Origin: Tuctoria greenei
Lineage: Eukaryota; Streptophyta; Magnoliopsida; Poales; Poaceae
Direction: 5' to 3'
Assembly (NCBI GenBank): GCA_036927565.1
Contig: JAYESD010000004.1
Location: forward strand, 94,368,942 to 94,432,941
Length of the DNA stretch: 64,000 nt
Shown here: positions 10,474-20,579 of the stretch, one piece after another
Position numbering within the stretch: position 1 is the first letter of the stretch
Layout: each line of letters begins with the position of its first letter
Made by a program: the position numbers and the translations under genes
Notes under the pieces: model-generated
Told to the model about the DNA's origin: nothing
Database searches by the model: none
Seen by the model: only the letters and a program-made list of their open reading frames with translations

Positions 10474-11810
10474 ATGGCCCTGTTACCATGGCAGCCATCA
10501 AGGGTCGTAGGTGCTGCCGGAAGCTCCAAGCAACCCAGCACGCAAGACTCAAATGCTCAAGTTAGTTCCGATGCATGGATCTCGGAGATCTGGAACTACT
10601 TGAAAGACAACATCCTTCCTGACGATGATGTATCCGCTGACCGGGTAGTCAGATTGGCTAAAAGATACACGTTGGTAGAAGGGGATCTCTACCAGCGCAG
10701 TTCCAACGGCATCCTAATGTGGTGCATCACAAGGGAAGAAGGCTGCGAGCTCCTCACAGAAATCCATGGAGGCGAGTGTGGGAACCACGCGTCTTCCCGC
10801 ACGCTGGTCGGTAAAGCCTTTCAGCATGGCTTCTACTGGCCTACAGCACTCCAGGATGCAACTGAGCTGGTGAAAAAATGCAAAGCATGTCAATTTCATG
10901 CAAAGCAAATTCACACACCGGCTCAACCCTTACAAATGATACCTCCTACATGGCCTTTTGCTATGTGGGGGATGGACATCTTGGGACCTTTCCCAAGAGC
11001 CGTCGAAGGTCACAAGTTCCTGTACGTCGCCATTGATAAGTTCAACAAGTGGCCGGAAGCAACTCCAGTTGTGACAATCAACAAGCAATCTGCTATCAAC
11101 TTTTTGCAGTCCATTGTATGCAGATTTGGAGTCCCAAACAAAGTCATCACTGATAATGGGACCCAATTCACAAGCTCTGCATTCCAAGGATATTGCGAAG
11201 ACCTTGGCATACAAGTTTGCTACACTTCCGTAGCTCACCTAGCAAGCAATGGCCAAGCCGAGAGAGCAAATGCTGAAATCCTTAAAGGACTCAAAACGCG
11301 CACCTAAGAGCGCTTGAAAAAACATGGTGCAAACTGGATCGAAGAGCTTCCGCCCACTTTATGGGCCAACAGGACATCTCCAAACCGGTCAACTGGAGAG
11401 ACACCCTTCTTTCTGGTGTACGGAGCTGAAGCAATCCTTCCTCCGGAAATCACCTTGGGTTCACTCCGGGTCCGGACCTTCGACAAAGCCGCGCAGGACC
11501 AGCTCCAGCGTGAAGACCTAGACCTCCTTGGGGAGGGAAGGTGCCAAGCAGCTGTTCGGAATGCCCGATACCGCCATGCTCTTTGGCGCTATCATCAGCG
11601 GCATGTACACAACCGACAGCTCGAGGAAGGCGACCTGGTGCTTCGGAGAATACAATCCAGAGAAGGGTTAAACAACTCTCCCCCGGCTAGGAGGGACCCT
11701 TTCGAGTGATTAAAGTATCCCGACCCAGAAGCGTTCGCTTGGCTACCGAGGATGGGACACCTCTCTCAAATCCTTGGAACATCGAGCACCTCCGTAAGTT
11801 CTACACTTAA
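10474..11810 (+). pseudogene. RT-2 integrase
   Basis: The zinc-binding part (CGNHASSRTLVGKAFQHGFY, then CKACQFHAKQIH) is followed by a DDE core with visible MDILGPFPRA, VITDNGTQFTS and NGQAERANAEIL. A TAA at 11305-11307 interrupts the frame directly after the core. The C-terminal domain continues (HGANWIEELPPTLWANRTSP, GETPFFLVYGAEAILPPEI). It shifts frame near 11670 and ends with NPWNIEHLRKFY at the stop 11808-11810. No chromodomain follows, as expected for Tat elements. Confidence 0.9.
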
Positions 11811-11990
11811 TACCACGGAGGTGAGTCTTGAGTAACTTGAGATGTATGTTATAGAGTCATTGTACAGAGTCGGGTAGTTCCTCTGGGAGAGCAGCCGGAC
11901 CTTTCCTGAAAGGTCCGCAAAGTTCATGCAACACTTGTCACAGTCTCCGGACTAAAAGTGTGGCTAACTACCCTGGGTCAAACGAGAAAT

Positions 11991-12037
11991 GAAACACGCT
12001 TAGCCTGGTTCTGTACCCTAAGAGTGATACTTGTTTC
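11991..12037. other. Stem-loop module a in RT-2 spacer
   Basis: Inner arms CTTAG and CTAAG enclose GGT-TCTGT-ACC. Outer arms GAAACA (11991-11996) and TGTTTC (12032-12037) are also complementary. The core recurs at 12281-12328 and, in the same sense relative to the element, twice in RT-3. Function unknown; because it is nearly palindromic it could act as RNA or DNA. Confidence 0.6.
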
Positions 12038-12280
12038 CCCTGTACCCCGGACCTATAATGAAAGACATCTTCATGTGAAACAGACTCCACGTGCATTTAT
12101 TTTGTACAGGCTCAACATTTTTTATTTTTCTCTTTCTTGTCTATAACGAAGACATGCAGTTCTTAAGAAATTTTAGTTCGACCGGTTTATATACAATACG
12201 AGTTGTATTATCAATTCTTTTAGATTCAAATATTGTTCCTGGCCAACTCGCCTGAAAGCCGCCAAGCCAATCTAGGGCTG

Positions 12281-12328
12281 GAGTGTGCTATCGACTTAGC
12301 CTGGTCAAGCACCCTAAGTACGCCACTC
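12281..12328. other. Stem-loop module b in RT-2 spacer
   Basis: The core is the same as module a: ACTTAG and CTAAGT arms with GGT-CAAGC-ACC between them. The outer arms here are GAGTG (12281-12285) and CACTC (12324-12328), a different sequence from module a but still complementary. It lies 290 bp after module a. Confidence 0.6.
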
Positions 12329-12542
12329 TACCTACACCCCGGCAGGCCGAAGTAAGGCATGTCCAAATACAATTGAATCCGGAAGAAAAGGCAATGCATT
12401 CGATTGTGTCTAGAATCGTGTTTGACCTAAAACTTTCTTGAGAATCGTAAGCCGCGACGAAAATATAGACGAGAAACAAATTTTACTATTTTTCTTGACT
12501 TCAGTGTGCAGGAAAAATAAAATACACGTTGATGGAGAAAAA

Positions 12543-12856
12543 CCGGAGCTAACAAAGCTCTGACTCCCCTAGGTGGTTTGAAATCGGTGTTACGCATTGA
12601 AAACAAGCATCACCGGAGTAATCAAGCTCCGGTAAAGCTAGGGGAGCCAGCTGTCGACGCTGAATAAAAGATGGTGAGAAGACCCCGCAAGCGGAGTCTG
12701 CTGCCAACAAACTAAGTGTTGGCAAAGGTCACTGCCAGAGCTACTAAGCTCCGACACCCCGGAGGACTAACTATCGATGCTCTACACGTTGATAGAGACT
12801 ATTGCCGGAGCTACTAAGCTCCAGCAATAGACAATGCCGGAGCTTCTAAGCTCTGA
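12543..12856. repeat. Five short hairpins (CCGGAGCT...AGCTCCGG type)
   Basis: Near-identical 20-bp hairpins start at 12543, 12613, 12735, 12805 and 12837. The best forms are CGGAGCT-ACTA-AGCTCC and CCGGAG-TAATCAAG-CTCCGG. First-arm and second-arm mutations are scattered. RT-3 has an analogous array with another loop (TGGAT) at the same place between pol and 3' LTR. Confidence 0.7.
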
Positions 12857-13281
12857 CAACCTCAGGGGGCCTTCACTATCGAAGACTTCGAACCTAAATT
12901 TTACAAGTTCGGAGCAAATGAGTCTTCAACAAAACGTAGTATCCTCTTGGTACATGTTCACAATCAAATTGTGTACATCTACTAGGGGGCCAAGTGAATA
13001 CAAAAGCGTTGAAGACAAAAAGTGAAATTCACAAAAATTTGGGGATTTCATTCATCTGGAGACAAGGAATTACATCTGGAGAGAAGGGATTACAAAATTG
13101 AGGAAGAAGAAGAGAAAATACAAGTGAGAACTATAGAGATGGTCCTAGACCCTATGGAAGAATTGGGCGACCTTCTGGGCAACCTCCGATACGTTGGCTC
13201 AGGTAGCTTCGCCTTCTCCTTCGACGGGACCTTCAAGCACCGGGTCCAGAGGAAATTGGGAGTTTCGGCTGGTGTAGCACG

Positions 13282-15063
13282 TCAGCACATATTCTGCGAC
13301 GTTCTTCGCCAGGGATTGCCCCTCAACCTCCAATGGTCCGCGATGACATCGCCCACCTTGGAGAGCTTGCTACTTGCCGAGCTCAACGCCTGCAGCGCTA
13401 GGTCCGGCTCCGGCTCCGGATCATCCGGGCGCACGGGGCTGAAACCCATCGGTGTCAGCGCGTCGTTGGCCTTGCCCAGGAACTCCCAAATCTGTACGGA
13501 GTCCGCAGTCCTCAAGCCCTTCATTTCTTCCAAGGATCTTCTGGCCGCCATCAGTTCGGAATTCTCACGGGCGAGGCGCTCAACTTCTTTGGCGTTTTGC
13601 TGAATCTTCTTAGCAACCCGCTTTTCGAGTTTTCCGAGCTCCTCCTCCCGGAGGTGGATCTTGTTCCGGCGGTCGACCAAGTCCTTCTCTCTACCCCTCA
13701 CTTTCTTCTCCCTGGTAGTAAGGGCACACTCTTGTTCGTAGAGTTCCTGCCCTCGCACCCAGGCCTTCTCCTCTTCCTCTTGGCAGCGCTCTTCCAATTT
13801 TTTGGCGCGCTCCTCGAGGCCCTTGTCAGCCAGAGCCACCTTCTCGGCGAGCTCCTCCTCCCTTCTCAGGACGTCATCCCGCAGCTCTAGGAGTTTTTGC
13901 TCTTCATCCTCGAGTCGTTTCTCCCTCTCCTCAAGTGCCTCCCGGCGCTTGATGAGTGTAGTGTTAATGGCCTCAAGCCTTTCATGGCGTTCATCGGCCG
14001 CACTATTGGCTGCTTTGGCCTGATCATAGATCTCCCGGGATTGAGCGTCGAGGGCGCGAGTCAAACTCTCCCTGTCATCCAGTAACTTGCCCCAGTGCTC
14101 CAGGCAGATCTTCTCCCGCTTGATCAAATCTTTGTCATCCGCTAGCCTCGACTGCGCCAGCTTGGTCTCGAAGTAGAGCTGGTTATGCCACCACCTAAGG
14201 GTTTGGCGCTCCTCTTCAAGAGCCTTGCTGTCGTGGAAGAAGGCCAGTTGGACTTGACGCAGACTGGAACATGCGTTGTCAATAGACAATGACAACGGGA
14301 TAGGTTCCGGACCTGCTGGGGTCTTCTCCACTGGTTCCAGCGGGTTTTTAGATTCAAAAATTGGGTCCCACTCCACAAGAGTGGTCCCCTGAGTCACCAT
14401 GGCGCTCGGGCCGTCCTCCGGGATGGCCTCAGTCGCCATCGAGGAAGGCCCCGCCACCAGATCTTCGTTCACCCCCTCGGGCAGGGGGCCAGCGACTTCG
14501 CTTGGGCACTCCGGCTCGGCCGTGAGTACCTCCAACGTCATCACTTCCGGAGCAGTGGCCGCTTCTGGCTCCGGCCTTGGCACCTCCTCCGATTGGGACT
14601 CGAGCTCCGTCACCTCCTCAACAATCGGCTCAGGAGCCAGAAGATATTCAACCTCGACTGGCCCTGCGGCCGGAGCTTCAACAATGATCGGCTCCGCGGC
14701 CGATGCTTCGGAGGTAGCTGGCCCAACTGGCGGAACTTCCTCAGCTTCCGGTGCGTGCGCCGGGACTTCAATAACCTCCGGCTCGACCGCCGGAGCTTCG
14801 ACACTTTCAGGCTCCAGGGCCGGAATCACAGCTTCTTCCGGCTCAACGGCCGGAACTCCCGTCATTTCAGCACCAGGACCCGGAGCTTCAACCTCCGGGG
14901 CAGGTGCCGCTGGCGCATCTTCTCTCCCATGGTTCGACGCTACCACGGGAACTTCTGGGGATGAGTCGAGGTCCATGACCATGACAGCTGGCGCCGGAGC
15001 TGTCGCAACTTCAGCCACCACTTGGGGCGGCACTGGGACAGGAGCAGAAGCTTCCGCCCTCAT
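13282..15063 (-). CDS. RT-2 antisense extra gene, coiled-coil part
   Basis: An uninterrupted 593-codon minus-strand frame runs opposite to gag-pol. The first 250 residues or so are Pro/Glu/Ala/Val-rich with repeats of the form E-P-x-V-E/I-x-A-P-A. Residues from about 275 to 530 are strongly heptad-like and charged (RREALEEREKRLEDEEQKL, GLEERAKKLEERCQEEEEKA), a long coiled coil. The tail is TADSVQIWEFLGKANDALT. Antisense extra genes downstream of pol are known in Tat elements, and this matches the proteins annotated as putative gypsy-type transposon in grasses. Role unknown. The first Met may not be the true start, since upstream exons precede it across a candidate intron. It is more intact than gag-pol. 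Confidence 0.75.
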   Translation of the reverse strand: MRAEASAPVPVPPQVVAEVATAPAPAVMVMDLDSSPEVPVVASNHGREDAPAAPAPEVEAPGPGAEMTGVPAVEPEEAVIPALEPESVEAPAVEPEVIEVPAHAPEAEEVPPVGPATSEASAAEPIIVEAPAAGPVEVEYLLAPEPIVEEVTELESQSEEVPRPEPEAATAPEVMTLEVLTAEPECPSEVAGPLPEGVNEDLVAGPSSMATEAIPEDGPSAMVTQGTTLVEWDPIFESKNPLEPVEKTPAGPEPIPLSLSIDNACSSLRQVQLAFFHDSKALEEERQTLRWWHNQLYFETKLAQSRLADDKDLIKREKICLEHWGKLLDDRESLTRALDAQSREIYDQAKAANSAADERHERLEAINTTLIKRREALEEREKRLEDEEQKLLELRDDVLRREEELAEKVALADKGLEERAKKLEERCQEEEEKAWVRGQELYEQECALTTREKKVRGREKDLVDRRNKIHLREEELGKLEKRVAKKIQQNAKEVERLARENSELMAARRSLEEMKGLRTADSVQIWEFLGKANDALTPMGFSPVRPDDPEPEPDLALQALSSASSKLSKVGDVIADHWRLRGNPWRRTSQNMC

Positions 15064-15115
15064 AGCTTCAGTTGCTGTGGCTGAGGGTGGAGCCTCACTC
15101 CTCTTCTTGGGAACG

Positions 15116-15195
15116 CTGCAAATGATGGACGAAGAAACTTAAAAAAAGCAATCACTACAGCAAAACAATTGTCCAAGGTAAAGATTAAAAATTAC
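15116..15195 (-). other. Candidate 80-bp intron in antisense gene
   Basis: On the minus strand AAG/GTAATT (boundary 15196/15195) and a T-rich tract ending TTTGCAG/C (15116/15115) make a textbook plant GT-AG intron. It separates the basic RKLVRKPRK-type segment from the coiled-coil exon. With these exact sites the phase does not join the two present frames, so an indel or a different site must be assumed. Confidence 0.5.
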
Positions 15196-15314
15196 CTTGC
15201 GAGGCTTCCGCACCAGCTTGCGCGGAATCCTTTTCCCGGGCGTTCCGGGCTGGTCATAGCCGGCGTGGAAGCTCCGGAAGGCCCCCCGGAACTCGTCGCG
15301 GCCACGGGTGTTTC

Positions 15315-15950
15315 CTAGGTCGAGGCCCCCCTCGATCGGGAAGAACCCCCGGACCTAGAGGCCTCCACCGACCCAGGTGCTGGAGTCGCGTGCCCGGAGC
15401 TAACACCCCAGGAGGACACCACTGCGGGAACAATCTCTCCCCGGGAGGACCCCACTATGGGAACAGTCGCCGCGGTTGTGGAAGAACTTCCCCTCCGGGG
15501 AGAAGGAGCCGATGCAGAAGTAGCGGGCCTGAGGGACCTTCCGTCGGTGTACTGCAGCTTCCACTTCCGGCTCACAGGTTCATCCGCCAGCTCCTTGCCC
15601 TTGCCGACGACCTCTCCCCTCGGCTTCGGAGCTGGGTTGGAGCCACCTTCGGACACTCCAGGGATCGCCACCCTGGGAGTTGATCTTCTCTCAATGACAC
15701 CAAGGTCTTCAAGCATGGGCATCTTCCGCTGGAGCTCCCTACTGAACTCAACTTCCACGTTCAGAGCAAGAAAAGCCGATGGCGGAGTCAAGTCGTCACC
15801 CTCGACGTCGATGTCGTGCTGGAACTTCTTGAGGTGGAACTCCAAGGTTTTCCCCACCATGTTGGACTTCAACCCGGTCTCGACTCGGTCGTCGTCCATC
15901 ACGCTGTTGAGGGCCCAAGCGAGTTTCTCCTCTTCTTTAGCGGTGCCCAC
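15315..15950 (-). pseudogene. RT-2 antisense extra gene, middle part
   Basis: A 211-codon minus-strand frame contains VGKTLEFHLKKFQHDIDVEG, then DDLTPPSAFLALNVEVEFSR, and ends in a Ser/Arg/Pro-rich low-complexity tail. It lies between the N-terminal domain and the candidate intron. A stop at 15317-15315 ends it about 120 bp before the splice donor. Downstream a basic segment (RDEFRGAFRSFHAGYDQPG) in another frame continues the gene, so a frameshift is likely. The chain is inferred from order and strand. Confidence 0.6.
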
Positions 15951-16657
15951 ATGTTGACCAGGAAGTTACAAAACACCGCTTGAGGTGTTAATCCCCCCTC
16001 CACGCACCGGCGAATCCTGGTCAGAACAGGGTCGAAGGCGTCCGCCAGCACTGGAGCTTCACTCCAGATCGTAGTGTCAATGTTGGGGAGGCCTTCGGGC
16101 AGCTCCAGCCTCTCGTGCTCCTCCACACGGATGACTATCCAGTCCTTCTTCCAATCATCCTACTTCCCAGAGGGGAACGACCAGAGGTACTTGAATGGGC
16201 ACTTCTTGCGCTTCACGAAGTAGTAGAAGCCAAGGTACTCATTGCTCCTACCGGTGGTGTGGACGGTGAAGAAGGTCCGGAAGAGTTCGATTCTGGGGGG
16301 GGGGGGGATGCCCACCCACATCTCACAGAAGTGGACGAAGATAGACACGAGGAGAATGGAGTGAGGGCCAAGGTGGTATAGCTGCAGACCATAAAAGTCC
16401 AGCAGCATCAAGAAAAAGGAAGAAAAAGGTTGGATCAACCCCACCATGGCGTACGAGGAGAAGTACACCATTTCGCCGGAGTGCTCCTTCTCGAACGGGA
16501 GCTCTCCACCGGCGCGGACCGAGCGGTTGAAGAAGTCTGAGGACCACCCCATGAGGGCCCGGACCTTCTTCAGGTCGCAGTCGGTCTTCAAGCGACTCTC
16601 GCGGAGACCCAACTCCATCGCGGCACGGCTAGGCAAGAGAAGAAAAGCGAAGCACAA
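15899..16657 (-). pseudogene. RT-2 antisense extra gene, N-terminal Transposase_28-like domain
   Basis: The minus-strand frame 16657-16160 starts near MELGLRESRLKTDCDLKK and carries the segment LLDFYGLQLYHLGPHSILL followed by SIFVHFCEMWVGIPP. This is the conserved core of the domain Pfam calls Transposase_28, putative gypsy-type transposon (recalled family pattern, not searched). The next piece, 16126-15899, continues with ERLELPEGLPNI and RIRRCVEGGLTPQAVFCNFL in another frame. A 13-base G run at 16295-16307 sits inside the domain and may have shifted or lengthened it. Despite the Pfam name there is no evidence of transposase activity. Confidence 0.65.
16295..16307. repeat. Poly-G tract (13 G)
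   Basis: Thirteen G on the plus strand read as a proline run in the antisense frame (GIPPPPRIEL). Such a tract is prone to slippage. Confidence 0.85.
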
Positions 16658-16660
16658 GTT

Positions 16661-17153
16661 GGGAGTTTGAGCGCAAGATCAGATGGGAGGCGTGAAGAAC
16701 TCCCGACAGTGCGTGCTTTCCTTCTTAAGTAAGCCCTCGCAACGCTTGGATGGAAACCGCAAGGAAGTCGAAGATACCATTCAAAAATTCCACCCAGCCG
16801 ATGACAAGGGGGCCCGGGACCACTCCAACGATCAAGTCGAGGTTCTTACCCAGGCGAACGGTTGTCATCAAGAGGCGGGAAACCTGAAGGCGGCGGCCTG
16901 ACAAGGCACGCGGAACCGATACAGTTTTTGTATCGGGAACCGACGACCTTCAATTGCGTGAGATCTGCACGCCAAAGATCTCATCTGCCGCACGCAGGAC
17001 ACGCCACGTGGCGAGGATTTAACTCCAAACCCTCGCCAACGGCACCTCTGAAGACCTTTGAAGACTCAGTTCAAAAGTCGCGAGGATGGACCCACCTCCG
17101 GCGGAATGACTTCACCCCAGTGGTCTTCTCCGGAGGTAGGTCCAGGGGGCCAC
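16661..17153 (+). other. RT-2 3' untranslated region with polypurine tract
   Basis: No gene is supported on either strand. The stretch ends at 17139-17153 with GGTCCAGGGGGCCAC directly before the 3' LTR, the polypurine tract position. The same GG(G)GCCAC edge precedes the RT-3 3' LTR. The promoter of the antisense gene should be here, but I see no clear TATA box on the minus strand. Confidence 0.65.
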
Positions 17154-18014
17154 TGTCGGTACCCTGGAAACCGTACACCCCTTGAGGTTACAAAGATATC
17201 AAGGAAAAGTCACCCACTTGATTTTAAGACCTTCAGAGGCCCACATGTCAGATGTAACCGGACCCGCTTCTCCAACATGGTTAATCCCAGGGTCGCCACG
17301 TGTACTATCAAATCAGAGCTACCGCCCACAAGGGGGAAGCTCCGGGCCATGTACCGAAATGGCACCTCCGGACTTAACCCCAGTCCGAGAGAAGCTCCGG
17401 ACCTGACACGTGTCAGGTAGCTCCGGAGCTTCCTGTTTCCCACAGTATGCTCCGGAGCTGCCACGTGTCCACCCGTCAGAGCTTCAGCCTCTAACCTCCG
17501 GAAGACTTCATAACGGCTCCGGATCTTCAAAGGGGAATCAAGGACTTCAAGACCCGATTAAGTGTCATTAGTACCATATTAATGACACACGGTCGGATGA
17601 CCTTAATTACCAGTAACGGTGCTACCAAAGCCCATTACCCGGTCATTAAGGGCAATTAAACTTGTTGAATGATTATCAATACTAGTAACTGCCGGGGCCA
17701 CATGTCGGGCCAGGCTAACTTGTAACGGCCTGCCCTTGTACTATAAAAGGACAGGCTGATGACGGACTTTGGGGAGGTTGAGTGACGCTACACATGCGCC
17801 ATAGACACTCGTCACATGTTTATTCAGCTAATACAACACCAACACACCCGTGGAGTAGGGTATTACGCTCAGGCAGCCCGAACCATGTAAACTCCTGTGT
17901 CTCCTGCGTCATTTACTATTCACCTTCTCGAATCTCCGCGCACCCACACTGAACATCAAACTCCTCTAACAATTTAGTAGTGTTGGGAGATCTGCTGGTT
18001 CCAAACCACCGACA
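17154..18014 (+). repeat. RT-2 3' LTR
   Basis: 861 bp, the same length as the 5' copy with no net indel. About 34 substitutions were counted by eye, most of them C/T or G/A transitions. It ends CCGACA at 18014, followed by the ATATT target duplicate. Confidence 0.97.
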
Positions 18015-18658
18015 ATATTCATCACTTCTGGAGTCCACATCCCCTGAGTTGTTATCGAGGAGTGGGAGAGAATGTGTTCTGTCACTTGCCGTTTTGTAAG
18101 AGTCTTCTTTTTCTTGTTGTTGTTGCCAGAAGAGGACTTGAACTTGGTTTGCTTTTGATCACGAGAAGTAGTACCTGAAAGATTAGGGAAATCTGTACGA
18201 AAATGTCATGTCTTACCACATTTGAAGCATCGTTGAGAACCACCACATCCTCTCCTTCTAGTTCTTACATTTTGTAATGCTTTTGAGAACCGAGTAGATA
18301 GAAGTGCTAGCTCCTCCTCTGGAAACCCTTCAATCCATTCAAGGATTAGAGAAGACAACAAAGCAAGTGTACCACATGATGAAGATGGACTACAACTAGG
18401 CATGTCATGTTGTGAAACAAATGCAAGAGATTTGTTGGGATTTTTTCGTGATATAATGTCATGTTTACGAGTTTTTAACTTGGAATATAGCACATCTAAT
18501 GTAAGTGTACTCATGACAGCAGATCCATGAATAGATGCAACTTTCATCTCCCAAATGGACATGTCTAATGAACTTAATAATTGCCTAGCATTTTTAGCAT
18601 CTGAAAAATTAACATCGACACTACTCAAATGTTGACGTATGTTATATACCAATGTCAC
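18015..18658 (-). pseudogene. RT-1 copia gag, middle part with broken zinc knuckle
   Basis: The minus-strand translation contains SSVDVNFSDAKNARQLLSSL and WEMKVASIHGSAVMSTLTLD, typical of the UBN2-type copia gag, then RFSKALQNVRTRRRG. The zinc knuckle begins CFKCGKT, then a TGA replaces the glycine codon, followed by HFRTDF where the last cysteine is Phe, so the CCHC motif is broken twice. Upstream it connects to 41843-41417 and downstream, across RT-2, to the tail at 4861. Confidence 0.82.
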
Positions 18659-18659
18659 C

Positions 18660-18793
18660 CGTCAGTATAACTCAATTATGTGAAGGAAATACCATTTCTT
18701 GCACACATCACCTTTCCATTTAACCTATTTGCACTTGTCCTTGGAGGAATAGTGCACGCAAGAATTTTATGCAGGAAATGAGGTAAAAGAGGG
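18660..18793. other. Left remnant of unclassified element X
   Basis: Non-coding sequence between the RT-1 gag (ending about 18640) and the RT-3 target duplicate GAGGG (18789-18793). It continues, once RT-3 is removed, at 38836. A possible 5-bp target duplication in gag, ATTTG on this side and ACTTG near 41430 (minus sense), is imperfect. Confidence 0.4.
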
Positions 18794-19792
18794 TGTCGAA
18801 GTGTTAGAGCGACACTTCCCCTGGATCTGCTAAGGAGTAGCCCGCGGAGGTTCTTTGTTTCGCGGGGCTTAGGACTCAATCAAGTGTACTAGAAGATGGA
18901 GTTAGAGACAGTGGTTTTTACGTGGTTCAGGCCGCAAGGAGCTTAACACCCTACTCCACGGTGGATTGTATTGCTGGTGAGTGTGTATGCGTGTGAGTGT
19001 GTGTATTGGGATTTTGAGTCTGGTCCCTTGTATCGGTGGTAGTCGGGGAATTTTATATCCAAGACCAAATGCCTAACAAGTGGGGTCCCGAGGCTCGACA
19101 GGTGGTCCCGGGGCGGTCTTGTCCTAAAGATCAAAGGCTTCTCGCATAAGCTTCCTCTGAGGGTGGCAGTGAAGACTCGCCATCTTGCTGCCTCCCTTGT
19201 AAGTAGCCCACGCATCATTGCTGACGGTGGCAGAAGGTGTCCCATCAGCCTGTCTTGTTGCCGCAAGCTACCCACTTGGCTGAGTGGGATAGGCCAGCAG
19301 CGCTTTCACTGTGATGCGATTGGTCATAGTAATCTCTGACCGTTGGCATGCCCCATGTCTTGTGCCGGAGGTGGTTGCAGGTCTTCAATGCTTGACTGAA
19401 GCAGAGCACACCATCTTTTAACTCCCGCACCTTACCGTCGGGGCCGAGCTGTGGGACACATGGCAGCGTCGGGGCAGGTCCTTGGTGGGAAGGCTAGCCC
19501 CGATCCTTCATGACGCATAGCAGCTCCGGGGCACCCCAGGGTACGTGGCAGCTCCGTGCTTTCCCTGGAGGGAGGGTGCTTGGTCTGGCGCTCCAGGCTA
19601 CACGGCAGCTCTGGAGCTCCCTGCCAAGGTTGGGCGGGGTCCCGTCCCAACACGTGGCGCTTTGGGAGGCCGCCTCTCCAAGGGTCCAAATCCCGTTCTT
19701 CGGGTCCCATGTGGCAGCACTGGGGCGCCGTCGGAGATGCCCTGGTGTCTTCATCCTGTGTGCGAGGGTACCCGGTCTGCAGTGTACCAACA
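18794..19792 (-). repeat. RT-3 3' LTR
   Basis: 999 bp, starting TGTCGAAGTG and ending GTACCAACA on the plus strand. It has a GT-rich microsatellite near 18975-19010 and a minus-strand TATA-like ATATAAAA near 19050-19060. The 5' LTR at 37857 matches throughout with several small indels, indicating an older insertion than RT-2. Confidence 0.9.
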
Positions 19793-20579
19793 GTGGCCCC
19801 TGGATCCACCTTGGGGCAAGATGGAGAGCCCAAAGGTGGAGCCCTTTCCCTATTTTCCTGCACCGTGCTTTGAATTCTGTCTTGGACAGCTGAAGCGGTG
19901 GGCGCTTCTGCTAATGCCGTCACGTGTCTTTGTCAGGTTGAGAGGTTGTGGTGACACGATCTTTGCCTACTATCATTTCGCTACCTTCTGTGGTGCCTTT
20001 AACCGCTACGGTTCCCGATGCGATTATAGCACTTTCGTACGCCCCGCCTTTATGGGAGTCGCTTCAGCTATTTTTCTGAGTGGCTGACCGCCTGGGCCAG
20101 CGCTCCAACCCGGGGGCGTAGGGCCTATTGCCATGGGCACCACATTCTGAGTGGTTTGGGCCGATCCTTCATTCGAGGTACTCAAGCATCATGGGGGTGA
20201 TTAAAAAGGAAACTTATGGGAATAGTTTCCTTCCCTGTTCACACCCCGCATCATAAGCTTTCGCCTTCTTCCTCGAGCACTTGAGCTTTCTTACTTTAGC
20301 CAAATATCCCACCTTCACTTGCTCCATTGGCTTCCCCATTGCCTCTGTCTCGTGTTCGGTCGGCCGACGACCTGTTGTTGACGCGTTGACTGCTTGGCTG
20401 GTCAGCAGCGAAGCGTGCGGGGATGATCCGCTACGGATCTCCCGCTCTTGAAGACTTGCGCGAAGACAAGACCATCCTCTTCTCTGCCTACGTGTCTGTA
20501 GGGCTGGGTGTTCTGGCGTCGCCCACCGTCGTTGTGAAGTCATGAAATGCGGGCGCCTGGTGCATAGGATACCAGAAGC
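19793..20579 (-). other. RT-3 3' untranslated region, no gene
   Basis: No supported gene. The plus-strand edge GTGGCCCCTGGATCC at 19793 is, on the minus strand, GGATCCAGGGGCCAC directly before the LTR, which is the polypurine tract and resembles that of RT-2. Confidence 0.65.

Larger units (their letters stand above)
11811..13281. other. RT-2 spacer between pol and antisense gene
   Basis: No open frame of note lies on either strand here. The stretch is structured: two related stem-loop modules (11991-12037 and 12281-12328) are followed by five short GGAGCT/AGCTCC hairpins between 12543 and 12856. The antisense gene points toward this spacer and ends at 13282. Confidence 0.75.
4956..18014 (+). 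mobile_element. RT-2: full-length Tat-lineage Ty3/gypsy retrotransposon
   Basis: Two 861-bp LTRs (4956-5816 and 17154-18014) bound a 13,059-bp element with a perfect 5-bp target duplication ATATT (4951-4955 and 18015-18019). Internal order is PBS, gag, protease, RT, RNase H, a second archaeal-type RNase H, integrase, a non-coding spacer with hairpins, an antisense gene, and a polypurine tract. The double RNase H and antisense extra gene are hallmarks of the Tat lineage (RIRE2, Grande, Retand relatives). About 34 LTR mismatches by eye (about 4%) indicate a fairly recent insertion, but gag-pol is full of stops. Confidence 0.95.

Noticed and set aside
14399..15142. 247-codon plus-strand frame rich in Ser/Thr/Gly
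   Set aside because: Shadow of the Pro/Glu/Ala repeats of the antisense gene.
19432..19923. Overlapping frames in the RT-3 LTR
   Set aside because: LTR sequence rich in GC; frames differ between the two LTR copies.
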